Origin: Martinezella tropici
GTDB taxonomy: Bacteria > Pseudomonadota > Alphaproteobacteria > Rhizobiales > Rhizobiaceae
Direction of reading: 5' to 3'
Length of the DNA stretch: 64,000 bases
NCBI RefSeq assembly: GCF_003287875.1
Contig: NZ_QMKK01000054.1
Coordinates: 620,001 to 684,000, forward strand
A program made the position numbers and the translations under genes. The notes under the pieces are model-generated. The model was given only the letters and a program-made list of their open reading frames with translations, had not been told where the DNA came from and did no database searches. Within the stretch, counting starts at the first letter, position 1. Each line of letters starts with the position of its first letter. This document shows positions 31,738 to 40,712 of this stretch, piece by piece.

Positions 31738-34053
31738 ATGCACCATGACGATGCTGTTTCGCCCTATCCGCTCGACGCGGGGCGCATAGACGAACGGTCT
31801 TTGATCGAGAGATTTGCCGGCAAGACTGTTTTCTATGACGGCGTTTTCAAGGGCGACTACAGTCTGGCGATCGTCAATCGTCATCTCGCGCAGGCGCTCA
31901 TAGATTTGGGCGTCAATCTGACCTGCCACACCGCCGAGGAAGACTGGCAGGGTGACGCAAACCTTTCAGCGGCCACGGACGTCATGCGCCGCATGCGCGA
32001 TGACTATCCGTTCAAAGAGACCTTCGACATTCATTTGCGAAATACCTGGCCGCCGGCAACCCACGACATGGTCGGGCGGCAGAACGCCTATATCGCCTTT
32101 GCCTGGGAAGAGCTTGAATTCCCTCAATATCTGGTGGATCGCTTCAATCGCGATCTTAACCTCGTGACGGTAATCTCGAATTTCATTCACGACAGCTTCG
32201 AGCGATCCGGAATTACCATACCGGTTGAGGTAATTGGCACCGGCTGCGATCATTTGTCCGACACCATGAATGATGTTTCGCCGCCGCCGGAAAACGGACG
32301 TCGGCGCATCCTGCATGTCTCTTCCTGTTTTCCACGCAAAGGTGTCGATGTCCTGATCGAGGCATTCCTGAGCACTTTCCGCGCGGATGAACCGGTCGAA
32401 CTGGTGATCAAGACGTTTCCGAACCCAAACAACGTACTGGCATCGATCCTTGCGGAAAAACGCAACAGACTTGCCGACGCGCCGCCCATCACCATCATCG
32501 AACAGCACTATGATGCCAGCCAGCTGAGCGCGCTTTATCGTTCCGCCGCGATGCTGGTAGCACCCAGCAGGGGAGAGGGTTTTGGCCTGCCTTTGGCCGA
32601 AGCCATGCTGCTCGACGTTCCAGTCGTGACCACGAACTATAGCGGCCAGCTCGATTTCTGCCGCCCCGATACGGCCTGGCTGGTCGATTGCCACATGTCC
32701 GCATCCCAGGCTCATGTAGCGGGCTCCCACAGCCTATGGGCAGAACCATCGGTGGAACACCTGGGCTCGCAGATGCGCGCGGTGCTTGATCGTCCCGCTG
32801 AAGCCACCAGCCGAGCGGAGAAAGCAAAGGCCCTTCTGAAGACACATTTCAGCTGGAGGTCAGTTGCCGTCCGCACGCTGGCTGCCCTTGCCAAACCCGC
32901 CCCTACCGCTGCCGAAGCGCGGCGTGACTGGACGATGGATCTCATTTCCTCCTGGCAGCAACAATGCGGCATCGCTACCTATTCTCAGCATCTGTACGCC
33001 ACACCGGCCTTCGCGGGCAGGCTTGACCACGTCTTTGCACGGCGGATCATGGACGATGCCTTGCCGGAAACGCCTTCGAACATCGTCGATAACATTCCCC
33101 GCAGCATATCGAGGCTATGGGGCTATGACCTCGCTTCGCTCAAGCGCCTGGCGGGGCGATTGGAGCAGGGGCGAGGCGATGTCTTATGGATGCAGCATCA
33201 TCCGGGACATTTTTCGACGGCGGACATGGAGCTGTTGATCCAGCCGATCTCCGCCACGGCTCATCGACTGCGCGTGCTGACCATGCACAGCGTAAAGGAG
33301 GCCTTGCGAGGCGGCACGCTCGACTGGACCCGCGCATTCGACATGGTCTTCGTGCATTCGGCGGAAGATGCGGCAGCGCTTTCGGCTTCAGGGCATTTGA
33401 ACCCGATCGTCTTGCCGCATGGCGTTCTTTCTGAGCCGGAAGATGCGCCAGGACCAGACCTGTCGCGTTTTACGATCGGTTCCTTCGGGTTCCTGATGCC
33501 GCACAAGAACATCGACCGTCTCGTATTGGCCTTCGCGGAGGCATTGAACTACGAGCCTCGACTGCATCTGAAACTGTTCAACTGCATGGTTGCGAACGAC
33601 GAATCCCGGGCAACGCGCGCCGTGATCGAAAACCTGATCGAGTATCTTGGAATATCCGAGAAGGTCACGGCGCGTTTCGATTTCATTCCGGAAGGAGAAT
33701 TGCGTCGTGAATTGATGACGTGCGACCTGCTTTCGTTCCTGTATGGTCATTCGACCGAGACGGCGACCGGGGCGGCGCGCATCGCAATGAGCGTCAATCG
33801 CCCCCTGCTGTGCTCCCGCTCGCCGGTCCTGCGGGACCTGTGGCCGATCAGCCATGTCGTCAAAAACACCGAGATAGAGTGCATAGCGGAGGCATTGCTG
33901 AGCCTCGCGCAAAATCCCGCGTTGCTGTCGATGCTGGATCGCGATCGCAGCCAGGCAGCCCATTGGTATTCCTATCCGCGCACCGCCGCGCGGCATGTCA
34001 CAGCCATCGAAAAGATGTTGGGGGGCAATATTGACCATCGCCGAGTTGCATAG
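31738..34053 (+). CDS. tandem GT4-type glycosyltransferase
   Basis: This 771-residue protein has two GT-B modules. The first spans about residues 25-375, with HVSSCFPRKGVDVLIEAF (nucleotide-sugar domain start) and APSRGEGFGLPLAEAMLLDV, the E-x7-E signature of GT4. The second spans about residues 410-760, with GSFGFLMPHKNIDRLVLAF and a less conserved donor site ending FLYGHSTETATGAARIAM; it lacks a clean E-x7-E. It probably adds sugars to a surface polysaccharide or protein. It starts at ATG 31738 after GGGAG. The gene overlaps the next one by 23 bases. No membrane segment is seen. Confidence 0.85.
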   Translation: MHHDDAVSPYPLDAGRIDERSLIERFAGKTVFYDGVFKGDYSLAIVNRHLAQALIDLGVNLTCHTAEEDWQGDANLSAATDVMRRMRDDYPFKETFDIHLRNTWPPATHDMVGRQNAYIAFAWEELEFPQYLVDRFNRDLNLVTVISNFIHDSFERSGITIPVEVIGTGCDHLSDTMNDVSPPPENGRRRILHVSSCFPRKGVDVLIEAFLSTFRADEPVELVIKTFPNPNNVLASILAEKRNRLADAPPITIIEQHYDASQLSALYRSAAMLVAPSRGEGFGLPLAEAMLLDVPVVTTNYSGQLDFCRPDTAWLVDCHMSASQAHVAGSHSLWAEPSVEHLGSQMRAVLDRPAEATSRAEKAKALLKTHFSWRSVAVRTLAALAKPAPTAAEARRDWTMDLISSWQQQCGIATYSQHLYATPAFAGRLDHVFARRIMDDALPETPSNIVDNIPRSISRLWGYDLASLKRLAGRLEQGRGDVLWMQHHPGHFSTADMELLIQPISATAHRLRVLTMHSVKEALRGGTLDWTRAFDMVFVHSAEDAAALSASGHLNPIVLPHGVLSEPEDAPGPDLSRFTIGSFGFLMPHKNIDRLVLAFAEALNYEPRLHLKLFNCMVANDESRATRAVIENLIEYLGISEKVTARFDFIPEGELRRELMTCDLLSFLYGHSTETATGAARIAMSVNRPLLCSRSPVLRDLWPISHVVKNTEIECIAEALLSLAQNPALLSMLDRDRSQAAHWYSYPRTAARHVTAIEKMLGGNIDHRRVA

Positions 34054-35008
34054 ACAGCCCTTGAGTATTCTGCCGAAAGACGTGTTCTCCCTGCCTGCGG
34101 AATCCTTCGTCGATGCCTGGGCAAAGGCATTGGATCTGACGGAATCTGACCTCACATCGGATGACCGTCTCTCGCTTGCAAATGCCATTCGCGGCGGTAC
34201 CAATCGGCTGCGCATCGTCGACGCGTTGAAGGCTCGCCGCCCCATTCCGTCAGCGCTCAGCGGTCCCTCCCTGATGCAGGCACTTCGGAGGGAACCGGAT
34301 CAGTTCGCCATGGTGGAGAACTTCGTGCGTTTTGCACGAGAGGACGACGCGGCCTTTCTACGCTATGCTTTCTCACGCATCTGCGGAAGGGATCCGACGT
34401 CCGCCGAGCGACTTGGACTGGAGTTCGATCTCCGGCGCGGCGTCGTCACCCGCGCCACCGTCGTGAAGCGGATCGTCGCCATTGCGCGTCGGGAAGGCCA
34501 GACGGCCTACTGGGATACGTTGCTGCCCGATAGCGACAGCGAGCCGCGGGATGTCGGCGATTCCTCCCGTGCGAGCATTACCCCCTCCGGATTTCTGGTC
34601 GATTCAGAGGGGCAGGCGACGATCATCTTCGTACGGGAGGTCGACAATGCCGGCTGGATGATCGGCTCCGACCTCCTGCGGCAGCCGCCGCAGATCAACG
34701 ACAGCAACTGGAGCGTCCAGCCGGGCTGGCTGCTGACAGGCCCCAAACGTAGTTTCAAGGAAGGCGACTGGCTGCTGGATCTTGAGCTTATCCAACCGAA
34801 GGAGGCCAAGCTCGATATCGAGGTCGTCGCCAATTCCGGTCTCGATTTTCTGCAGGCCATGACGCTGGTCGGCTCGTTCTCGGGAAGCGTATGCGTGACT
34901 ATCAAGAGAGAGCATCGTTTCATAGAATTGCGTATCCGCATTCATGAGCGGCCACCCGAAGACTGCTGGCTGCGCCCGCGAAACATCTCGATGCGGCATG
35001 TGTCATGA
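34031..35008 (+). CDS. DUF4214-like protein with C-terminal beta-sandwich-like domain
   Basis: This protein of about 325 residues is read from a TTG at 34031 inside the end of the glycosyltransferase gene; the frame stays open to 33995. A DUF4214-like segment is seen around residues 95-150 (FLRYAFSRICGRDPTSAERL, then GLEFDLRRGVVTRATVVKRI). The C-terminal 130 residues are rich in alternating hydrophobics and align by eye with the end of the protein at 50614-51675 (GP, G-x-W, IE, G-S, IE-R). DUF4214 occurs in surface-layer and secreted rhizobial proteins. Function is unknown; a role with the adjacent glycosyltransferase is plausible. Confidence 0.6.
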   Translation: MTIAELHRQPLSILPKDVFSLPAESFVDAWAKALDLTESDLTSDDRLSLANAIRGGTNRLRIVDALKARRPIPSALSGPSLMQALRREPDQFAMVENFVRFAREDDAAFLRYAFSRICGRDPTSAERLGLEFDLRRGVVTRATVVKRIVAIARREGQTAYWDTLLPDSDSEPRDVGDSSRASITPSGFLVDSEGQATIIFVREVDNAGWMIGSDLLRQPPQINDSNWSVQPGWLLTGPKRSFKEGDWLLDLELIQPKEAKLDIEVVANSGLDFLQAMTLVGSFSGSVCVTIKREHRFIELRIRIHERPPEDCWLRPRNISMRHVS

Positions 35009-35850
35009 GAAGGGAGCTGCGATTTGCATCGACGCTTTTGCGCGTCGGACAGACCAGAGCCGGCACAGCCGATGCCCGTACACCTGTCAATGCCCTTGCG
35101 GAGGCCGACGCAGCGCGCGACCGTCGTGATTGGGCGACTGCAGCCTTTTACTATCAGCAGGCAGTGGAGCAGTATCCCGCGCGGATTTCGTTGTTCGTGC
35201 AGCTTGGCCATGCTCACAAGGAGAATGGCGATTTCGAGGCGGCGCTGGAGGCATACCGGCGCTTCCTGAAGGAGGAGCCGGACGATATCGATATCCATCT
35301 GCAGCTTGGCCACCTCTACAATCGAATGCATGAGCCTGAGGCCGCGCTGCAATGGTACGAACGTGCCCATGAGCTCGCACCGGACGACGCTGAAATAACC
35401 GGCCATCTCGAAACGGCGCGTTTACGGCTTTCGCGTGTCGATATCGAGCGCAAGCGTCAGAATGCCATGGAATTGGTTCAGTCGAGACGCTGGGGGCAAG
35501 CGCAGGCGAAATTGCGCGACCTGGTGATTACGGACGGAGAAATCGACCTGATTGCCGTCTATGCGAACGTGACTAAGGAGGCCGGCGATTTCGACGAGGC
35601 ATTGAAGCTTTATGAGGTCTATCGCGAATATGCGCAAAATCTCGATGCAGCGGCGGTCATCGATGTCGAGATCCAGACCGGACATCTCTATAAGGCCATG
35701 CGGGATATGGAGGCGGCCCTGCGATATTACATCCGCGCACGCGATGCGGAGTTCAGCCTCTATGGCCATATTACCGCGGACTCGACCGCCGGGCAGGAGA
35801 TCCGCGCCTGCATGTCGGAAATCTATACCTGCTTCTGGCACGCCGATTGA
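35005..35850 (+). CDS. TPR-repeat protein
   Basis: This 281-residue protein consists of tetratricopeptide repeats. Clear units run from about residue 38 to 135 (DWATAAFYYQQAVEQYP, SLFVQLGHAHKENGDFEAAL, DIHLQLGHLYNRMHEPEAAL) and again from about 190 to 260 (DLIAVYANVTKEAGDFDEAL, QTGHLYKAMRDMEAALRYY). It overlaps the preceding gene in an ATGA junction, so the glycosyltransferase, DUF4214 and TPR genes form one operon. TPR scaffolds are frequent partners of glycosyltransferases; no catalytic part is seen here. Confidence 0.8.
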   Translation: MRRELRFASTLLRVGQTRAGTADARTPVNALAEADAARDRRDWATAAFYYQQAVEQYPARISLFVQLGHAHKENGDFEAALEAYRRFLKEEPDDIDIHLQLGHLYNRMHEPEAALQWYERAHELAPDDAEITGHLETARLRLSRVDIERKRQNAMELVQSRRWGQAQAKLRDLVITDGEIDLIAVYANVTKEAGDFDEALKLYEVYREYAQNLDAAAVIDVEIQTGHLYKAMRDMEAALRYYIRARDAEFSLYGHITADSTAGQEIRACMSEIYTCFWHAD

Positions 35851-35893
35851 TAACGGGTTGCCATTGCCGGCCGATACTGCACTAAAGCCTGGA

Positions 35894-37105
35894 TCAACCA
35901 CTTTCGTGATCCCTGACGGCGGTCAGCATGAGCCAGCCCAGAAGGTAGGCGAGGCTCAATGACAGGAAAACCACGGCGATGTTCTTGAGCGCATAAGGCA
36001 TCTCCGCCTCGTCAGGCAGGTGCGATGGTACGACGATCTCAAGATAAAGCTGCTGCCGGCGGGCATCGGCCCTGGCTGCTTCCAGCGAATCAAGGGCGGC
36101 GACGAGCGCCTTGTTGGCGAATTCGCGCATCAGGACAAGACTTTCATAATCGGCAATCCTGGGCGCAACGGATTTGTCCGATCCGACCATCTTGGCGCGC
36201 TCGTTTTCGATCTGTTGTTCCAGCGCCGCGATCTGGCTGGTCAGGAAGGGGATAGCGTTGCTGTCGGGCGCGGTCTTGCGCGTCTCGGCAAGGCGAGCGC
36301 GCGTGTTGGCCAGCTCGGCAGTCAGGTTGGTGATGAGGTCGACCATCGACAGGGAACTGGCATTGGGATCGATCATCAGTTCCTTGTTTCTGAAATTCGT
36401 AATGTTTTTCTGCGCATCTATGACCCGCTGCTGCGCTTCCTGTACCTCATTGTCGGCAAAGCGAACCGCATCGCCGCGGGCTCTGTCGTTCAAACGGTCG
36501 AGCAGTTTGCCGCCGAGCGAAAGCAACGCGATATTCAGATCTACGGCATCCTGCGCGTGGAAGGCTGTCGTGCGCAACACGGTGATGCCTGTCGTATCGT
36601 TGTGGATGACCGAGACGCGATTCGAGTAATAGTTATAGAGCTCCTCCTCGCTGCTGTTCTCCCAAGGCCGCGGAAAGCGTGTCAGCCAATCCGCCTGCCG
36701 GCTGCCGAAAATGGTGCGCACGGGAAGCTGCTCGGTGAGCTCCTTCAGTGCCTGGCGCGAGCGGATATATTCCTGCACGGAGAAAGTGTCGTCTTGTGAG
36801 CGGGTTATGCCGCTATTCTGCAGCAGCGAACCGAAGACGTTCGATGATGGCGGAGCCGCCATACGAACGACGAAAGAGGCTTCGGATACGTAGATCGGCG
36901 CGGCCATGAAGGCATAATAGGCGCTCACGACGAGGGTAGGACCGACGACCGCGAGCATGTAGACGCGCAGGCGCGTTGAGCGCCTGAGGTGCTTTCCCGT
37001 TTTTGCCGGCCCGATGATCGATCGCTTAATCATCTCGCGGAAAGGCAACCGAGGCTGCCGTGCATCGACCTTCTTGCTTTGCGTTTCGGAATTTATCAGA
37101 GCCAT
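35894..37105 (-). CDS. kpsE: capsule export inner-membrane protein KpsE/RkpR-like, copy 1
   Basis: This 403-residue polysaccharide co-polymerase of the KpsE/BexC/CtrB type has a cytoplasmic basic N-terminus, a transmembrane helix near residues 48-70, then the Wzz-like motif PIYVSEASFVVR, a long periplasmic coiled coil (about residues 190-340) and a C-terminal transmembrane helix ending LLGWLMLTAV. These proteins link the KpsMT transporter to the outer-membrane exporter. It is convergent with the TPR gene and divergent from kpsM. A second, clearly paralogous copy lies at 43415-44620. Confidence 0.87.
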   Translation of the reverse strand: MALINSETQSKKVDARQPRLPFREMIKRSIIGPAKTGKHLRRSTRLRVYMLAVVGPTLVVSAYYAFMAAPIYVSEASFVVRMAAPPSSNVFGSLLQNSGITRSQDDTFSVQEYIRSRQALKELTEQLPVRTIFGSRQADWLTRFPRPWENSSEEELYNYYSNRVSVIHNDTTGITVLRTTAFHAQDAVDLNIALLSLGGKLLDRLNDRARGDAVRFADNEVQEAQQRVIDAQKNITNFRNKELMIDPNASSLSMVDLITNLTAELANTRARLAETRKTAPDSNAIPFLTSQIAALEQQIENERAKMVGSDKSVAPRIADYESLVLMREFANKALVAALDSLEAARADARRQQLYLEIVVPSHLPDEAEMPYALKNIAVVFLSLSLAYLLGWLMLTAVRDHESG

Positions 37106-37269
37106 GGTTGCGTTCCCACTGATGACTGCCTGCCGTTATCTGTCGGCGCCTGTGCACCGGGGGCGGTAATTGTCCAGGCCCGACGCAATGAAGATTGAGC
37201 AAGCGGCCTTCGCCGGTATCGTTGTTCCACCATCCGACGGAGATGGGATGGCGAACAGGAGGCCTCCGC

Positions 37270-38079
37270 ATGCATCACGTATCGACGAACGCTCGCGGCC
37301 GTTCGCAGTTTATAACCGGCTTGAAGATCCAGGCGCGCGTGCTCGGCGCACTCATCATGCGTGAAATGCTCATCCGCTATGGGCGGGAAAACATTGGTTT
37401 CCTCTGGCTTGCGCTGGAGCCGATGATTCTGACTGCCGGCGTCATGGTCATGTGGACCTTGATGCGTCACGAAGCACATGGATTGACGATCGCGGCCTTC
37501 GTCCTGAGCGGCTACATGCCGTTGACGCTCTGGCGCCACATAAGCGGCCATGCCGTCTCGTGTCTGCGTCAGAATCTGCCCTTGATGTATCATCGTCAGA
37601 TCCGTCTCGCCGACGCGCTGATCGCGCGCGGGCTTCTGGAGGTGGCGGGTACGACGGCGGCGCTCATCATCGTCTACACGGTCGCTCGTCTCGCGAATAT
37701 CATACCGCCTTATCAGGACCTCGGCCCGCTTCTGGCGGGCTGGCTGTTCATGGCATGGTTCTCTTTCGCCGTAGGGCTGATTTTTGCCGCCGGCTCCGAG
37801 CGCTTCGAGTTCGTGGAGAAATTTGTTTCGCCGTTCCAGTATCTCACACTCCCGATCGGCGGCATGTTCTTCATGGTGGCCTGGCTGCCGAGCGGCCCGC
37901 AGAAACTGGCCCTCTACGTTCCCACCGTCCACTGCTTCGAACTTTTCCGAGCCGGCTTCTTCGGTGATACCGTGCAGACTTTCTACGATATCGGCTACAT
38001 CACGAAATGCTGCCTCTTCACCACGGCCGTCGGGCTTTTCCTGGTGAATATGGCCCGCAATCACATCAAGTTCGAATGA
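37270..38079 (+). CDS. kpsM: capsule ABC transporter permease KpsM/RkpT-like
   Basis: This 269-residue ABC-2 family permease has six hydrophobic helices. The start at 37270 has AGGAGG seven bases upstream. Early motifs are LGALIMREMLIRYGRENIGFLWLALEP, split here as family landmarks: REMLIRYG and GFLWLALEP, both typical of KpsM. The C-terminal half has FEFVEKFVSPFQYLTLPI and the HCFELFRAGFFG segment. It should work with the KpsT ATPase, but the only kpsT in the window is 6.5 kb away on the same strand in another transcription unit. Confidence 0.92.
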   Translation: MHHVSTNARGRSQFITGLKIQARVLGALIMREMLIRYGRENIGFLWLALEPMILTAGVMVMWTLMRHEAHGLTIAAFVLSGYMPLTLWRHISGHAVSCLRQNLPLMYHRQIRLADALIARGLLEVAGTTAALIIVYTVARLANIIPPYQDLGPLLAGWLFMAWFSFAVGLIFAAGSERFEFVEKFVSPFQYLTLPIGGMFFMVAWLPSGPQKLALYVPTVHCFELFRAGFFGDTVQTFYDIGYITKCCLFTTAVGLFLVNMARNHIKFE

Positions 38080-38208
38080 CATGACGGCGGCCCGATCCGG
38101 GGGTGCAGTACTGCGGCCGAAATCGACGGCAAATGTTGTCGGTCTCCATGTAAAGTCGCGATGCGCGGGCATTTCAGGTCGAAGTCGCAAGATCAATTGC
38201 CGCTGTTT

Positions 38209-39351
38209 TCAGAGTGCGATCTCCTGCTGCCGATGCTTTTGGGACTTGGATGAGGCTAGCGCCAATCCGAGGCGCTGAAGGCGCTCGCCGACCCTTTCTG
38301 CGCGATCTTCATGAACTGCAAGAATGTTCGCGACCGTGCCGATCTGGAAACTCCGATCGAGCTCGTCCGACGTCTCGATCCTGGTCAGCTGATTTTGTGA
38401 GCTGGTCCAGATGCCGTAACCGAATTCGGCAAGCTGACGGTGAATTGCGCCGGGCGTCGTTTTCGAGAGAACGGCGAGCACGTCGCGATTGATCTCCATA
38501 AGCAGCGAGGGTCTATGCGCCGATATGGTTTCACGCGCGCCCTTCAGGAACAGGCCTTCCGCCCCCTCAATGTCGACTTTCATGACATCAGGCCGCAGAC
38601 TGCCGATCACATGATCCAATGTCTCGACCTTCGCCATGCGGCCGGCTTTGGTATCGGCCGTATTCATGACCAGCCGCGTCGCGCCGGCATTAACCGTATC
38701 CTCGGCATCACTCAGCTGTAGCTCTCCCGGTGCATCGGCAAGGGCGAGCTGGCGGACGCTCAGGCGATTTTCAAAGCCATTCTCCAGGATCGATCGGTTG
38801 AACAGACCCCAAAGTCTGGGGAGGGGTTCGAAGGCAAGGATCGTCCCTTTGAAAGTCGAATGGGCCGCGACGGAAAGCGAGTAATATCCGACATTACCGC
38901 CGACATCGATGAATTGTCCGGTTTCGGGCAGAATGGCTTTGACAAGTTCGATGTCGAATTTCTCATATTCTCCACTCATGATTCCGAAGGAAATATGGTA
39001 CTGGCGCAAATCGAGATACAGCTTAAAATCGTATTGCGTTTCAAAGAGAACGCAAATCGACTTCGGTACGAAATTGTCGAACAGCAATTCGCTATAGCGT
39101 TGGTGGAACTCGTTGGAACTGAGAAAGCGTCGGCGATGCTCGTCCAGCGGAATGTCCGTCAGCTGCAGCAGGTTCTGCCCGATGGCATTGCGCTCGTCGT
39201 CGTTTATCGGACGGCCGAGGATGAATTTGTAGCAGTTCTCGATGTCGTAAAAACTTGTCACGTCGCTGCTCCCCCGTCGTTCTGACGATTTGAACTTATT
39301 CTGCTGTTGATTTTCACTTGCATTCCCGTGCGTCATTCCCCGTCCGATCAT
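38209..39351 (-). CDS. FkbM-family methyltransferase with DUF4214-like N-terminus
   Basis: This 380-residue protein has an N-terminal segment similar to DUF4214 (YKFILGRPINDDERNAIGQN near residue 42) and a FkbM SAM-dependent methyltransferase domain from about residue 130. FIDVGGNVGYYSLSVAA is the SAM-binding motif I, and VMKVDIEGAEG near residue 255 the conserved family motif. FkbM enzymes O-methylate sugars or polyketides; in a capsule locus a sugar O-methyl decoration is likely. It is last in a minus-strand operon after kpsC and a glycosyltransferase, overlapping the latter by four bases. Confidence 0.85.
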   Translation of the reverse strand: MIGRGMTHGNASENQQQNKFKSSERRGSSDVTSFYDIENCYKFILGRPINDDERNAIGQNLLQLTDIPLDEHRRRFLSSNEFHQRYSELLFDNFVPKSICVLFETQYDFKLYLDLRQYHISFGIMSGEYEKFDIELVKAILPETGQFIDVGGNVGYYSLSVAAHSTFKGTILAFEPLPRLWGLFNRSILENGFENRLSVRQLALADAPGELQLSDAEDTVNAGATRLVMNTADTKAGRMAKVETLDHVIGSLRPDVMKVDIEGAEGLFLKGARETISAHRPSLLMEINRDVLAVLSKTTPGAIHRQLAEFGYGIWTSSQNQLTRIETSDELDRSFQIGTVANILAVHEDRAERVGERLQRLGLALASSKSQKHRQQEIAL

Positions 39352-40712
39352 TGTAGAATTGCCGATGGTGATATCGTTTCGACGCGCCGCGGCGCTCGTT
39401 GGGCCGCATAGCGCCGGGCGGAAAGATCGGCCTCGATCAGTGCCTCCAAGTCATCGAAATGTGTGTCCCATCCGCCTGGCCGCCCCGGTCTGGTTCGGTG
39501 CCGGGGCGAGGCGGCGATCATGTCGAGCGCGGCTTTCCAGCTCAGCCCGTCAAGAGGGTCGAGGAAAATTGCCGGATGTCCGCCTGCAGCCTCGCGATGC
39601 GCGCTGATGTTGGATGCGACGACGGGCGTGCCGAGAGCGATCGCTTCGGCGATCGGCATGCCATAACCCTCGGTAAACGAGGGGGCGAGGAGAGCGGCGG
39701 CGCCGGCGACCAGCCGCGCCAAGGCGGCATCCTCCAACCCCGGTACTTCGATAACGAGCCCGGGCAAGGCAGGGCACCGTTCGAGCATTGCCAGAATATG
39801 GCTGTTTTCCCATCCCCTCTTGCCTACGATCACCAGACGAGGTGCCCTAGGGCCGTCCCGTTCTGCCAGATACTGCCATAGACGCAGCAGCAGAATGTGA
39901 TTCTTGCGCGGTTCGATGGTGCCGATCGTCACGAAATAGGGAATTTGCGTGCGAGCCATGTCATCGGGGGGAGACAAAAAGCATTGCTCCACCCCCGGGG
40001 GCAGCACGGCGATGGAGGGGAGCGCGCTGTTGCACTCCTGGGCGAAGGTGCGTAACGCCCGTGCCGTCACCTGGGAATTGCACAGCACAAGGGAGGCGTG
40101 CTTCAGCACCGTCGCCATCCTTCGACGATGACGCTCCGGCTCTTCCGGTCGGACGAACTCGGGATGCGAAAGCGGGATGAGATCATGGACGTAAAAAACG
40201 CCGTTCCGCCCGGTTTGCTCGAGCCAGGAAAAAGCCGATGTTCGCTCCAGCCGACTATGGGAGACGTGGACGAAGGATGCGTTGCCGGGCAGCGTCCGCC
40301 CCTGGGCAAAATGATTGGCGACGACATGCGCGATCTTGCGCAGCTTCCGGGTGTGAGCTTCGCCGGGCTTAGCCTCGGTCGCCTGCCATTGGATCTTGCC
40401 GTCGATGGCAGCGAAAATGCGATCGAGAAGAGCAGCCTGAGAGGTTGATACTTCGCTCGCCGCCCAGCGGCGGGCAAGCGTGGAGACGAGCTTGTCCGCT
40501 CGCTCGGTGGCAACGGATACCGCGCCGTGATGCCCCGTTTCGACAAACCAGGATGCTTGCGGTGCCCCCAAAGCATTGGTCATAGCGGCACGCTTGCGGC
40601 GCTCGTTCAGCCAGTGCGCATAGTGAAGCTCGTAGCGATCTATGCCTGTGGGGGTCGGGCAATGCGCCCGCTCCATCAGCCGCGAAATATCCATAACGAT
40701 CGGCTTCATCAC
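39348..40712 (-). CDS. GT4-family glycosyltransferase
   Basis: This protein of about 454 residues has a GT-B fold. The N-terminal half includes TGIDRYELHYAHWL near residue 22 and FYVHDLIPLSHPEF near residue 180. The C-terminal donor domain starts FVTIGTIEPRKNHILLL and has PSFTEGYGMPIAEAIALG, the E-x7-E donor-site signature. It likely adds a sugar to the capsule repeat. The start is GTG at 40712 (GTGA overlap with the kpsC stop) or the ATG one codon on. It is the middle gene of the kpsC-GT-FkbM operon. Confidence 0.87.
   Translation of the reverse strand: MMKPIVMDISRLMERAHCPTPTGIDRYELHYAHWLNERRKRAAMTNALGAPQASWFVETGHHGAVSVATERADKLVSTLARRWAASEVSTSQAALLDRIFAAIDGKIQWQATEAKPGEAHTRKLRKIAHVVANHFAQGRTLPGNASFVHVSHSRLERTSAFSWLEQTGRNGVFYVHDLIPLSHPEFVRPEEPERHRRRMATVLKHASLVLCNSQVTARALRTFAQECNSALPSIAVLPPGVEQCFLSPPDDMARTQIPYFVTIGTIEPRKNHILLLRLWQYLAERDGPRAPRLVIVGKRGWENSHILAMLERCPALPGLVIEVPGLEDAALARLVAGAAALLAPSFTEGYGMPIAEAIALGTPVVASNISAHREAAGGHPAIFLDPLDGLSWKAALDMIAASPRHRTRPGRPGGWDTHFDDLEALIEADLSARRYAAQRAPRRVETISPSAILQ

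Noticed and set aside
31738..34053. Fusion error joining two glycosyltransferase genes
   Set aside because: Both halves are in one continuous frame with a normal linker, so a natural tandem protein is more likely than an assembly artefact.
33388..34245. Minus-strand open frame across the glycosyltransferase/DUF4214 junction
   Set aside because: Spans two coupled plus-strand genes; no ribosome site or family features.
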